Source of the DNA: Cenococcum geophilum 1.58 | Lineage: Eukaryota > Ascomycota > Dothideomycetes > Gloniales > Gloniaceae | DNA: 64,000 nucleotides | Reading direction: 5' to 3' | Assembly (NCBI GenBank): GCA_001692895.1 | Contig: KV748208.1 | Span: 1,116,001 to 1,180,000, forward strand | Shown: positions 36,400 to 47,660 of the stretch, one piece after another | Position numbering within the stretch: position 1 is the first letter of the stretch | Layout of the letters: each line of letters starts with the position of its first letter | The notes under the pieces: generated by a model | The model's database searches: none | What the model was told of the DNA's origin: nothing | The model's input: only the letters and a program-made list of their open reading frames with translations | Made by a program: the position numbers and the translations under genes

Positions 36400-38750
36400 G
36401 GTTTGGGAGATCCTAAGGATATCGCAGCGGCCTTAATAAATTACTTCCCTTATAATATGTGCTAGTGCGCCCATACTATACCTAGCGTCTAATCTAGGAA
36501 GCAACTAAATATATCGTCCCACTTTATACCTATCTTGTTCTTGTACGTAAGTAAGCGCTAATTATCTAACTTTAGCTACGGCCGACGTGTTCGAACTTAT
36601 GCGCGCCTATACTCTCTATAGAGCCGCCTATCATTATTAGTGGCGGCGGTGCTAGTATTAGAATTACTACCGCCTGAGCTTTTACTGCCTAAGCTTTAGC
36701 TACTATTTTTAAAATTGTTGTCTCTATTGTTGTTATCCTCATTATCTAAACTAATAGCATCATTATTGGCACCTTTACCGTGCGGACTACGTATACCAGT
36801 TTTACTAGCGGTATAGTTACTATTTTGCGGCGTTAAGCTCTGGCTAGTATATACGTTTAGCGTATTATTATACTAATAGCTTACTAATAGCTATAAATCT
36901 AATGTTAACTGCGTTATGCGGATAAGTTGCCCTACGTTACCAAGCAAGTCGCGTATAATTATTAACGGTTTTAAAGACAGCTTTAACGTTATCTTATTTT
37001 AATAGATAATCGCCGTTACTAATATCATGCATTCTGGCACCTAGCAAAGGGTAATATTAGTTAGCCAATAGTCCATATAGTCGCTCTGTCTATAGTTAAC
37101 GGTATAGTTATATACTACCTTTACTCCTAGAGAGGATGTTTAAAGGGAGATAGACTAAGTTGTAATATTTGCTTTAGATCTAGAGTGGCGGCATACTGGT
37201 AATAACTTTAGATATCGCAATATTCTTATAGGCCTTATACTCCCGCTAAGCCGTTTAAGACTTATTCCTATTAGACTATGCCGCTTATCCTAGAACGGAT
37301 AATTACTATATTTATATCGCTGTAAAGTTACTACACTAGCCCTATAGGACACCTTATAGTCGCCATTAAGGTTATCCTCACCGCTCTCCCTAACCTTACT
37401 ATTGCTGCCATTACTTTTATCTTTACCCGTATATATATCCTTATTAATGTGTTAATCGCCTTCTATTTATCTATATGGAGAGACTAATTATCTTAAGGGC
37501 TCTAGCGGCCCCATATCTGGCCTATGCCCTTAGTGTTTACTATCCCTACTATTTACTAAATTAAGGATGTCGCTTTGAGGTAAGTCTAGGATATTAGCGT
37601 TATTGTCTTTGTTGCTACCGTCTAGGTTTCTAATATTTAGATCGTTACTAGTTCTAAGAGGCGAAATTAGGCTGCCGCGGCCCGGCGGCGGCGTTAACTT
37701 TAGTGTATATATAGGACTAGAGATAAGGCTCTCTGCCTATAGCTAGGCTGACCTCTACCGCTTTACTAAATAAGAGTCTTCTAGAGCTGGTCCCGAGGTT
37801 AAGTCTAGTACTTTTATAGAGGAGATAGCCGTATTAGCGGATAAAGTGCGCTTCCGCTTGCGTATTATAGACGGCCGACTCATTATACCTAGATCCCTAT
37901 AGAGAGGTTCGTCCCGCTTTAGTAGACTATCTTTAAATACGTTAAAATAGGGACTCTATAAGTCTATAGGAAGATTACTTACTATTATATACGCCTTCGG
38001 TATTCTCTATAGAGGGGGCGCATATACTAGCTGCGTCTAGACCGTTATTCTAATATTCTAGCAACCCACCACTAGATTAGATATCCCCTATACTATAGCT
38101 TACTCTAGCTGTATCATCCTCTAGAATTAAAGGAAATTCTATTATTAATTAGTAAATAAGAGCCATAACGCTATTAATATGCCTACCTAGACTACTTTTA
38201 TCAAATAACCTATTTATAGCTAAGTTTATCTCCTTAACGCCTATAGCCTAGTTAGCCCCTTCCTAGCCGGGTTAGTAACTCTATAGTATCTATAGAGGAA
38301 TGGGGCTAAGACTACCTTCGCCGTCTATATATATATATTAGCTGATATCTATTATCTTATACTATTTAAGACGTAGATAATACCTTAATATAGCGAACCT
38401 AAAGGATTAATAGCTTTTACCGGAGCTAGTAGTCCTAGATCTAAAGAACGCGACGCTTTAAAGTCTGGTAGATTAGTTAAGAAGTTATTAATATTAGCCC
38501 ACTCTATATCGTATTTAGGGGAGCTAGCTTCGCTAAGATTGGGCTCTATTATTTTAGGCTTCGCCTTAGGCTTAGCCTTAGATTTCGTCTTAGGCTTAAG
38601 CGTTAGAGGAATATAAGGAATATATTTTATAGGAGGAAGTAAAGGGGTAAGTAAAAGAGTGCTAAAAGAGGAGGCTATTTTGGTGCTAAGATCTGCTGGC
38701 TTCTCTAGTTGTAAGGATAGGAGCTAGTCCGGATATTAAAATATATAGCT
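36400..38750 (-). pseudogene. Putative SANT/Myb-like protein relic (RIP-degraded)
   Basis: Two minus-strand pieces in order. The distal piece, about 38,700-38,350, is Pro/Lys-rich: LKPKTKSKAKPKAKPKIIEP, SPKYDIEWANINNFL. The other begins with an ATG at 37883 (MSRPSIIRKRKRTLSANTAI), runs on with Ser/Asn/Asp-rich low-complexity sequence (about 36,840-36,670), and ends with LKLDNxRLLTYKNK and IGIKWDDIFSCFLDxT near 36,590-36,480. The last block resembles a SANT/Myb helix set (W..(D)..LL..K...W..I...F..RT). The whole has many TAA/TAG stops. Whether the two pieces are one gene is unclear. Family call is tentative. Confidence 0.4.
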
Positions 38751-40216
38751 ACCTCTCTAAGCTAAGGAGTGTCACTTTATATACCGCTACTAATAACGCC
38801 GTCTAAGGTAGGATCGTGAGGAACCTATATAAATGCCGTATCCTAGCGCAGAAGCTTAGTTATAGGGGGTAGTAAGGACTGGCTTAAAGTCCCGTCACCC
38901 TTAGCGTCTTTAAGACGATTGTATATCGTACTTATAGGCGCTGCGGAGGCTCTATTATAATAAGATTATATATGGCTTCCTGGGCGATTAGCCAGTAAAT
39001 ATCGCAAGAAACCCTTTAGACCGTTTTCCGCATCTTAGTATACCCGTCTATATTATAGCCTATCGTCTATATCTTTTAGCTAATTAAGGATCTATATTAC
39101 TTTGAACGAAACTACCGATCGCCAGCTAATTCTTTAATTATTGGCTAACCCCTTATATAGGACGAGGCTATATTAGATAACGCATTAATGACTAATTCTC
39201 GCCGGCATTGCCCCACGTTAGAGGGCTCTATTTAGTCTCACAGCGCGCCCAACGCCATCGCTAAGCTATTATTAGCTAACTTCCAGGCACTAGCTCCCTA
39301 CTGGTTGCATTGCAACATTATAACTACGCCAAACATATTATATAAGGCATAGCATCCTATAGGGGCTATAATAGTAACGTAAAGGTTATAAGAACGAAAT
39401 TAATACCTTATGCTAGTGACTTGCTATATTATTACCGAGGGATTTAGCCCTAATAGGACACGGATAATGGAGCGCGGATTAGCTAGCGTATTTTACTACA
39501 GGGCTAAAGTTAGAGAGTACAATATAAGGTAATTAGAGCTAAGATAATAGTATAAGTGCTATATATTCTTTAGCTAAAATATACATTAGGTAGTGCGCAG
39601 TAAATGCTATTAGTAACCCTAGGGTGGAGAATAAGTTCCTAAACGTATAGGCTAGCGTTAACTATATAACCGGTAGGAGGTATTACCACTTTAACCGCAG
39701 CCGTGGCTCGCCTAAAAGGAGAGAGTAAAAGTTAATAAGAGAAGGATAGGGAGAGTATATAAGAGAGAAGAAGAGGCGTCTATAAACTGCTTATAGGGAC
39801 GAGTCTAGAAGCGGCTTCTCTAGTAGCGGCTTAGGGTGCCTAGAAGTAGACGGCATAGTATACATGGAAATAAGATAATAGGGAGGAATAGATTAGCGGA
39901 AGCAGAGTTAGGGACAGTGTATATACTACGGTAGAGTTTAAAAAAAAAAAAAAAAGCCTTATAATAGATGATTGGGGCGTAATAAAGGGGGCGGCTGGGA
40001 TAGATAAAAGAAGAGTAAGGGGGGGAAAGGGATAGAGTAGAGAGAAAAAGTTAAGGAGGATAGAGGATAAAAGACGGCGAAGGGAGGGCCTTTTATGGTT
40101 GGTTGTTGAGGAAGATTGCCAGTTGGGGTGTAGCGCCAAAGTCGTAAGCGAGGCGCGGATTACCTAAACGGGGAGCCTCTATTTCCTAATGCAGGCTTAC
40201 CATCTAATTGTTTACT
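38751..40216. other. AT-rich degraded DNA, right part of the RIP block
   Basis: No gene supported. A 16-base A run lies near 39,940-39,955. A 99-codon minus frame at 39840-40139 is Ser/Leu-rich low-complexity sequence with no family features. Confidence 0.4.
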
Positions 40217-40745
40217 TTTAAATATATTAAGTAGGTTAACTACGTGTTAAGTTAGTTAAATTATATATTAAGTAGGTTAACTACGTGTTAAGTTAGTTAA
40301 ATTGTATATTAGTAGGTTAACTGCGTGTAAGTTAGTTAAATTGTATATTAAGTAGGTTAACTGCGTATTAAGTTAGTTAAATTATATATTAAGTAGGTTA
40401 ACTACGTGTTTAAGTTAGTTAAATTGCATATTAAGTAGTTAACTACGTGGTTAAGTTAGTTAAATTGCATATTAAGTAGGTTAACTGCGTGTTTAAGTTA
40501 GTTAAATTGTATATTAAGTAGGTTAACTGCGTATTAAGTTAGTTTAAATTATATGTTAAGTAGGTTAACTACGTGTTAAGTTAGTTAAATTGCATATTAA
40601 GTAGGTTAACTACGTGTTAAGTTAGTTAAATTGCATATTAAGTAGGTTAACTGCGTGTTAAGTTAATTAAATTGCGTATTAAGTTAGTTAATTGCGTGTT
40701 AAGTTGGTTAATTGCGTGTCGAGTTAGTTAAATTGCATGTTAATT
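40217..40745. repeat. 41-bp tandem repeat array
   Basis: About 13 copies of a unit containing AGGTTAACTACGTGTTAAG and TTAGTTAAATT, each about 41 bp. Copies differ mainly by A/G or C/T changes (TACGTG/TGCGTG, TATAT/GCATAT), and the last two are shortened. Each unit carries the palindrome GTTAAC. Non-coding. Confidence 0.9.
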
Positions 40746-41199
40746 ACGCGAAACGCGAACACCAAAGTTAACTTGAATCTTATCCTGCGAATATTTTCCC
40801 GATGTAGATAGTAATTTTACCTGTTAAGATTAAAAAAGTATAAAAAAAATAAGACTCTTTTTAAAACCTATACGTGTAATAAGAAGTATATTGCTAAAAC
40901 CAAATATTAGACGTCTTAAGGTGCGTATTTATTTAAAATAAGGGGTTTAAGGGCGGCCTCCTAGGTTTATATACTGGAGTATTTACTTAAGATATGCTTT
41001 TAAAATAGCCATCTATAATAGAATATTTTCCTTACGCCAAGCTTCCTTAATAATAGATGGCAATTCTTCTAGGTCTATTAAGCTGATTGCTATAATATAA
41101 CCTAGTTATAGTATTAGACGCAGACAAATCTCTACCCTACCCGCCCTTGTCTTTTGTTAACCCTTATACCATTTCTTCCTATAATTATAATTTTGTTTA
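40746..41199. other. AT-rich DNA between repeat fields
   Basis: Nothing recognisable. Confidence 0.3.
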
Positions 41200-41880
41200 G
41201 GCATCTAATTAGCTTAGGAGTTTATAGGAGTTTATAGGAGTTCGCGGAAGTTTATAGGAGTTAAAAAGAATATAAATTAGCTGTACTCTAATTGGTAATA
41301 GGTGGTGTATATAGAGGAGTAACGCTAAACACGCCTTAGGGTCCTATATATAAGCGATCTAATTGGCCTAGGAGTTTGTAGAAGTTTATAGGAGTTTAAA
41401 GGAGGTTATAGGACTTAGCTAATAACAAAAGTAGACGTAATATGGTTGTAGTATAGATAGTAGTAGGAGGAACGGTTTATAAGTATTATAAACATTTAAA
41501 TCTAAAATATAGTTAAGGTTTTGCACGATATATCTTATACCTTTAACTACGTTATAATTAGCTTTTATATATATAGAATTAAAGACTATTATCTTAAGAT
41601 TAAAATGCATTAAATAAAGTATTAATAACTGTTAGTGGGGCCTTTTATAGAGCCAGTTAAAGTTAAAATACGCAATCTAAAACATTTAAATCTTACTAAA
41701 GCAACGCCTATAAGCTCTTAGACGCTCCGTAGAGGATTTTATTAGGTGATAGGGGTGCGTAGGGGGCTAAAATTAGTGCGCTGTTCTAATTGGTCCAGGA
41801 GTTAGTAGGAGTTAGCAGGAGTTAGGGCGCTATTCTAATTGGCTTAGGAGTTTGCAGGCGTTTTAGAGGGTCTATGCGTT
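41200..41880. repeat. Degenerate repeats with TCTAATTGGC(T/C)TAGGAGTTTATAGGAG
   Basis: The motif (CTAATTGGCCTAGGAGTTTRTAGG) occurs near 41,205, 41,360, 41,785 and 41,830, each followed by short AGTT(TA/AG)NAGG tandem copies of 9-12 bp. It forms the edge between the AT-rich block and the normal-GC gene island. Confidence 0.6.
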
Positions 41881-42274
41881 ATCCCGTGTCACGGAATAAA
41901 TCTTCTGCGGAGCGTCTGATTTATGAGATAACAGCGAAGCCGTGGGGGAGGGTTACAATCACGTGATTTCCCAGCGCCTAGCGCACCGAACTTCCATTGG
42001 TAACTGCGACTTAATCTACTTCCAGTTCTTCTCCTCCCATATCTCCCGCCCAACATCCAACTACCTCCACAATCAATAACCATCTCAATCACTCCCCCAC
42101 TTACAATTTGCATGCGATCTCAATTTTGCAGTCACAGCGTACTCTCAGATTCGGAATCACTGGCTTTTCTGAAGGGTTCGCACATTTGTTCGACTCACTT
42201 CGCTGACTCTGACTCTGAGGCAGTGAACCTCTTCCTCGCACTTACTTGACGTCTTGAACAACCTCCAACCCAAC
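41881..42274 (+). promoter_or_regulatory. Promoter and 5' UTR region of the Rsd1-like gene
   Basis: GC rises to host level at about 41,885. The stretch holds a CACGTGAT motif (41,959) and CT-rich runs typical of fungal promoters (about 42,005-42,100). No gene is supported here. The minus frames at 41889-42113 and 42157-42540 are antisense or shadow frames. Confidence 0.45.
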
Positions 42275-44266
42275 ATGTCATCAGGTTTAGACGTCGAAGC
42301 TCTTCTTGATTCGACGGCCAATGGCATCGCGCCTGACCCCAAGGCGTCGCGCCCGCCCACCGACCGTGATGAACGACATAGGAACGATAGATCTGACCGG
42401 CGCGACCGGGAACGACCTCGAGATTCAAGCCGAGACCGCGAGCGAGACCGCAAGCGCCGTGACCGCAGCCGTGATCGCAATCGCCGTGACAATAGAGATG
42501 CTGACGGTGATGAAGAGATGAAATCTCCTAGGAGCGACAAAGGCAGCGTTAACGGCAGTCACAAGTCTAGACGCCGAAGTCGCAGCCGCGACAGTGACCG
42601 ACGCCATCGCCGTGACCGCCGTCGAGACTCTGCTGACGGTGAAGATTACCGCTCATCCGGTGGTGATTTCTACCGTGGCGGTGGACGCGCCCGGACTAGG
42701 ACTAGATCCCCTGACGGTGATAGGTACTATCGACCCACTGGGCGGAGCCGACGCGACCGCGACCGCGATGATGATCGTGACCGAGATCGCGATAGGGATC
42801 GAGGGTATTCTGGTCGTGGTGGTCGTGGTCGTGAGAGTCGACGACGCACTCCAAGCCCGCGGGCAAACGGAAAGTCCCCTACTCCTCAACTCACCGAGGA
42901 TGAACGTGATAGGCGAACGGTTTTCGTTCAACAACTCGCTGCCCGTCTAAGAACGAAGGAGCTAGCTGATTTTTTCAGCAAAGTCGGCCCAGTCAAGGAT
43001 GCTCAGATTGTCAAGGATAGAGTTTCTGGTCGTTCTAAAGGGTATGTTTCCTTTACTATTGGCCTGATTGTTTGCTAACAATAACCCAGTGTTGGATATG
43101 TCGAGTTTAAGGATGAAGAATCGGTACCTCAAGCCATTCAGCTTACCGGACAGAAGCTTTTAGGCATACCTATCATTGCTCAGCTTACCGAAGCCGAGAA
43201 GAACCGCCAAGCTCGGACTGGCGAAGGCAGTAGCAACGCCACTAGTGGCGTCCCCTTCCACAGGTTGTATGTTGGTAACATACACTTCAGTATCACTGAG
43301 AGCGATCTACAGAATGTCTTCGAGCCATTTGGCGAACTGGAGTTTGTACAATTGCAGAAGGAGGAACAAGGCCGCAGCAGGGGCTACGGCTTCGTTCAGT
43401 AAGTTAAACCGGTCCTGTCAAATATGCAGCTGCTGATATTTACCTTCAGATTCCGTGACCCCAATCAAGCTAAGGAAGCTCTTGAGAAGATGAATGGTTT
43501 TGACCTCGCTGGCCGCCCGATCCGTGTGGGCTTGGGAAACGATAAGTTCACCCCCGAATCTACTGCCAACTTGCTGCAGAGATTCCAAGGCCAAAACCAA
43601 CCTTCTTTTCAGGGCTCTGCCTTTTCGGGACATGGCGGACGCGGTGCTCATGCAGGCGGTGCTGGTGGCAACTTTGACCGCGCTGGAGGCCGAGACAACG
43701 ACAAAGGCGCCGGCGGTGCAAGTGCTCTCGATGATACTGACGTTGCTGGCGTCAACTTTAACAATTACAGCAGGGACGCCCTAATGAGAAAACTCGCCCG
43801 AACAGATGAACCAGCCGACAACAACGGTACCAATGGTACTGCAGACAAGCGAAATGTGCCTAAACCTCGCACTGAGGTGAAGCCATTGCCTGTTACTGTT
43901 AGTCAGGCCAGCAGATGCGTAGTCTTGAAGAATTGTTTCGACCCATCACAGTATGTTAGAGCCCTTGAATTCCTAGAACAGTATACCAACAGTCGACTTA
44001 GGGAAGAAGGCGAAGTGTGGATCAAAGATCTCGAGGAAGACGTCCGCAATGAATGTGAGGAAAAATTTGGTCACGTGGTTCACATTGCTCTAGATCCGAC
44101 TAGTCAAGGCGACATATACCTTAAGTTTGACCGTGTCCAGGGCGGCGAAAACGCGATCAAAGGCCTCAACGGGAGATTCTTTGGTGGCAGAATCATTACT
44201 GCCCAACCAGTCGTGGACAAGATCTACAGCAGCCTCTTCTCTCGTGCTTCAACGAGGGAAATGTAG
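42275..44266 (+). CDS. rsd1: RBM39/Rsd1-type RNA-binding splicing factor
   Basis: Join 42275-43041, 43090-43398, 43450-43950, 44002-44266, 613 residues. The start is [13 protein letters not shown]. Residues about 20-205 are an Arg/Ser/Asp-rich RS-like region. RRM1 (about 216-288) has RNP1 as SKGVGYVEF across intron 1. RRM2 (about 314-391) has HRLYVGN and SRGYGFVQF across intron 2. The C-terminal UHM-like RRM3 (about 514-605) has [26 protein letters not shown] and [10 protein letters not shown]. Family members (RBM39/CAPER-alpha, S. pombe Rsd1) work in pre-mRNA splicing in the nucleus; the UHM binds ULM peptides of splicing factors such as SF1/U2AF-type proteins. Introns are 48, 51 and 51 nt with GTATGT, GTAAGT and GTATGT donors. 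Intron 3 (43951-44001) is a multiple of three without a stop. Without splicing it would add 17 residues after FDPSQ. The family-like join FDPSQ-EEGEVW supports splicing. The gene looks intact. Confidence 0.9.
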
Positions 44267-47200
44267 CAGACCCGTCACGAGTTCTGATGGGTTCCACATG
44301 GCAATGGCTGGTAGGTAGACTAATCTCACAACACCTTCTTACACATGGTTTTAGGCAACATTCGATACAGGAAATTCTTATGGCGTCTTGGAGTTCTCAT
44401 AGGCGTCATTTTCGAAGGGCACTGATTATTACTTAGAACTCATATGATTGTAACTAGTCTGTTAACCCGAGTTCTGATTTAACGAGACATAACAGATCCT
44501 CTATTACTTGAATGGTTTGCATTGCGAAACAATCTCTCGAGCAATCGTTCTAATGTCTCCGTCGCTTAGCGGAGTGCTACCCAAAGCGCCATCTGCGATT
44601 CGCAGCCTCCGATTTTCGGCTCATAAATCCCGTTTAACGCACATAAAGGGTGTTGCTGCGTACCTTCCCTTATCCCCTACCAGTAGATCTTGCTTATTGG
44701 AGATGATAACGGCTAAAAGTTTGCGTTTTAGTTTTCTGGAATCTGCCCTCAAGCAATACTAGCTATGGTCCTGCGAGAAAGGTCTACGTGGCATAGTGCG
44801 ACATGCCTGTAAATTGCTNCATGGCATAGGGCATCTCTTAGTCTTTAGGAGAAGTAATCTTAGAAACATCCCTTATACAGCTGCTTCGTTTTCTGTTAAT
44901 GTGAGACTTTACTAACCCATATTCATACACTGTGACGGTAACGTCTCGCAAAGGCTTTCTAACGCAACTTTACATGATTTTGTTTGCCATGCTATGAGTT
45001 TGGCTGCTAGATCTCACCTAACGTTCCTTGTATTTTACGCCGGGCGGTGTCTCGGTTTTCGTCTCCGTACCACACCACAACCCCGGGCCTACTCACCAAA
45101 GCGCCCCTCTCATCAACACCACTACCTCTTCGTCACTACCTCTAGCTTTAGGCATCCTTTTTTCACCAATAGGGCCCCAGTGTCTCTATATAGCCTGCTT
45201 GTTGATGTAACGATGGCTATCCTCTTCATCCTTTGGTGGAGCCGCTGCCTTTGTTTCCACCACCTTCACCAATCTCATCTCCCACCGCCTCCAGCCATCC
45301 TTTCCTCTACACTGCCTCCCTCCATTCTTTCTATTCTACTACCTCCACCTACCGGTCCATCACCTTCAACTATCTCTTTCTACCTCCACTACGTCTACCA
45401 TGTCTCCACCTCCCCACTACCTCAAAACACCTTCGTCCATCTCTTTCACTATATCAGCTTCATCAACTTACCCACCCCTCCCTCTACCTCGAGTGAGTCC
45501 TACCCATCTCTACTAACTTCATCCGACCATGTCCTTCCAACACCTCGTCCTGCCTTCCTCCAGACCATCACCCGATGTTGCTCCATCCCTTCTTGTCTTC
45601 CACAGTTATCTCAACTTCTAATCATCTTTCATGGACTAGTTCAAATTTAAGCCCTGGTTCCACACCTCGTGGCCCTCATCGACCTATACTTACCACTTTA
45701 ACCATCAGGATTTGACTTTCTTGACAAGTCCTTTCAACTTCCTTTGGCAGTCCTCTACACCCGTCACTCCTCATGTTTACATCTTCATTCAATTCGAGTA
45801 TTTGGAACCGACCGCCCAAGCGCTTCTCAAGGCCGTGTCCGCCTCTATCTTCTTTCACCGCTTGGTACCCTGGAAAAGTTTCACCCAGTCCCCTTCTCAA
45901 GATAAATTCGTCGTCTGCACCACGCTCAAACTCTTCATGTGGTCTACGATCATATCTGAACCTAGCCTAGCCATCCTGCAAGTTACGGCACCCGCTGCAG
46001 ATTCGCCAAGTCCATCACTGTCTTCTCTTTAACAACATCACTTATCATTGTTCTTACTATTCCTCATCCGCTAGACCACATGAGAACATTACTTCTTTGC
46101 TTATGCACATTGCCGCTTTGGTTTACAACTTCATTCATCATTGCGGCAGTGTCGAAAACCTATGCTTTTCCTTGGCTTTCTTACCCTTCTGAACATCTCG
46201 TCAATATCACTTCAACACAGCTTGACTTGATCTTCTATCTTGTAACTTTGGGGTCAAATTTTAATTACACTTCCAGCAACGCCGACCGCATTGGCCTACC
46301 AGTCCTATTGCAATCGCACATCCGGCGACAATCCATAGCTAACTTCTACAGACATTAAACCCAGTCAAATTACAACCTATATCAACGTATCCTGAATCCC
46401 TTAGGCCGCCTCTGGCATATTTCTTTAATGATTATGAAGATATCGAGTAATTGGTGGGCCAATAAAACCTCTATTACTTTCAATGAAATTACCGGCTGGT
46501 ATTATCAGAGACGAGATGCATATGCAGACTCAAGGCACCTGCGGTGCAGCGGCAATGATGAGGGTAGAACAAAACTTCTTGATTGGCAATTCAAATAAAA
46601 ATAGAATACCAGAGGTATGTGGTCAATTCCGCAAAATTTTGGACAGTATCTATTGCCCCTAGGTTGGTGTTTCTGGGTTGATATTTTTTTCAATCATCGT
46701 ACGGAATTTCTGTAACCATTATGTTCGTTTCCCTGGACGCTCCCTGGTCGCTTATTCACTCAACCACCATCTTTGTCATTCGGCTGCATCTTGAAGTTTT
46801 CGCCTGGCCAGATTCACCATATGTGCTTGTTTCGCTTGTCTTGGCGTGTCCATTTTCGGCTGTGTTCTGGCAAAGCAAGCCTCCGATTTCACCTCCAGCC
46901 CCTCTCATGGTCACCCTTCAACACCCTTCTCTAACCATTCCTAACTTCTTCATCAATCTCAAGATCACACCCAGGGTGGTATAGGGGCTTATTTTTCAAC
47001 AACTCAAGTCTCAGAATCATCTTCTGCCATTCGTACGTCAGGGTCTTGAGTCATCACGCTTCGACTTAAGTTGCTTCGGTAAAGCGCCGCAGGTTTGCCT
47101 CAGCTTCAAGATCCTTTCTGCTTCTTATCTAAGATAACCTAAGTGTTACGATATTAACAACGCGTAACTCGCTCTTCCAAGCGCTATTCAAAACGGCTTT

Positions 47201-47660
47201 TCATCTACGTATCCTTGCAGTAAGCTGTAATACCTGTTCGCACAGACCGTGTCAGTCAATTCTATTATCCTGGGTAAGTGTTTACATCTAGTCAAAGCCA
47301 ATTCTCAGGCCTTGGAGCAACCAAACACGTTGGTCCTGGCCCCTTCCCGCTCAGCTCTTTTCTGCCCTACTCGTTGAATTATGAGGTTGGTCTTCTTGTC
47401 ATGCGCAGATGCGGCACCGTCCTTCCAAATGATTTTCGCACCATGTCGAGCCGTGTTCCCTGGTCAAGAACGCAGCAGGTGACTGACCTGGCCAGTTCTT
47501 TACTCTTACAGCTCCTTCAAGTTACTTACTGCATTCTACCTCCGATTAGCTCTAGCAATCCTTTACCTCAACTCGGTGTGGCTTGGTTCAGTGTCTCCGG
47601 TGGCACATTTCATAGATATCGATACACACGAATTCACAGATCCAAAGCTCCGAACCTATC
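44267..47660. other. Long non-coding stretch, pyrimidine-rich, with the 5' leader of the next gene
   Basis: 3.4 kb without a supported gene. The start is the Rsd1-like 3' UTR and terminator region. From about 45,040 to 45,620 the plus strand is strongly C/T-rich. The forward frames there (44994-45650, 45712-46032, 46080-46358, 46721-46984, 47278-47790) are low-complexity or lack any family motif and neighbour signals. A donor-like GTAAGT at 47274 and acceptor-like sites before 47640 could bound a 5' UTR intron of the gene at 47661. One ambiguous base (N) lies at 44819. Confidence 0.5.

Noticed and set aside
39840..40139. 99-codon minus frame
   Set aside because: Ser/Leu-rich low complexity in AT-rich DNA with an A run. 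No family features.
42157..42540. Minus frames opposite the Rsd1-like RS region, and the other-frame ORFs at 42306-42950
   Set aside because: Shadows produced by the Arg/Asp/Ser-rich repeat codons of the real gene.
44994..45650. 218-codon forward frame
   Set aside because: Ser/Pro/Leu-rich translation of a pyrimidine-rich tract. No domain and no supporting structure.
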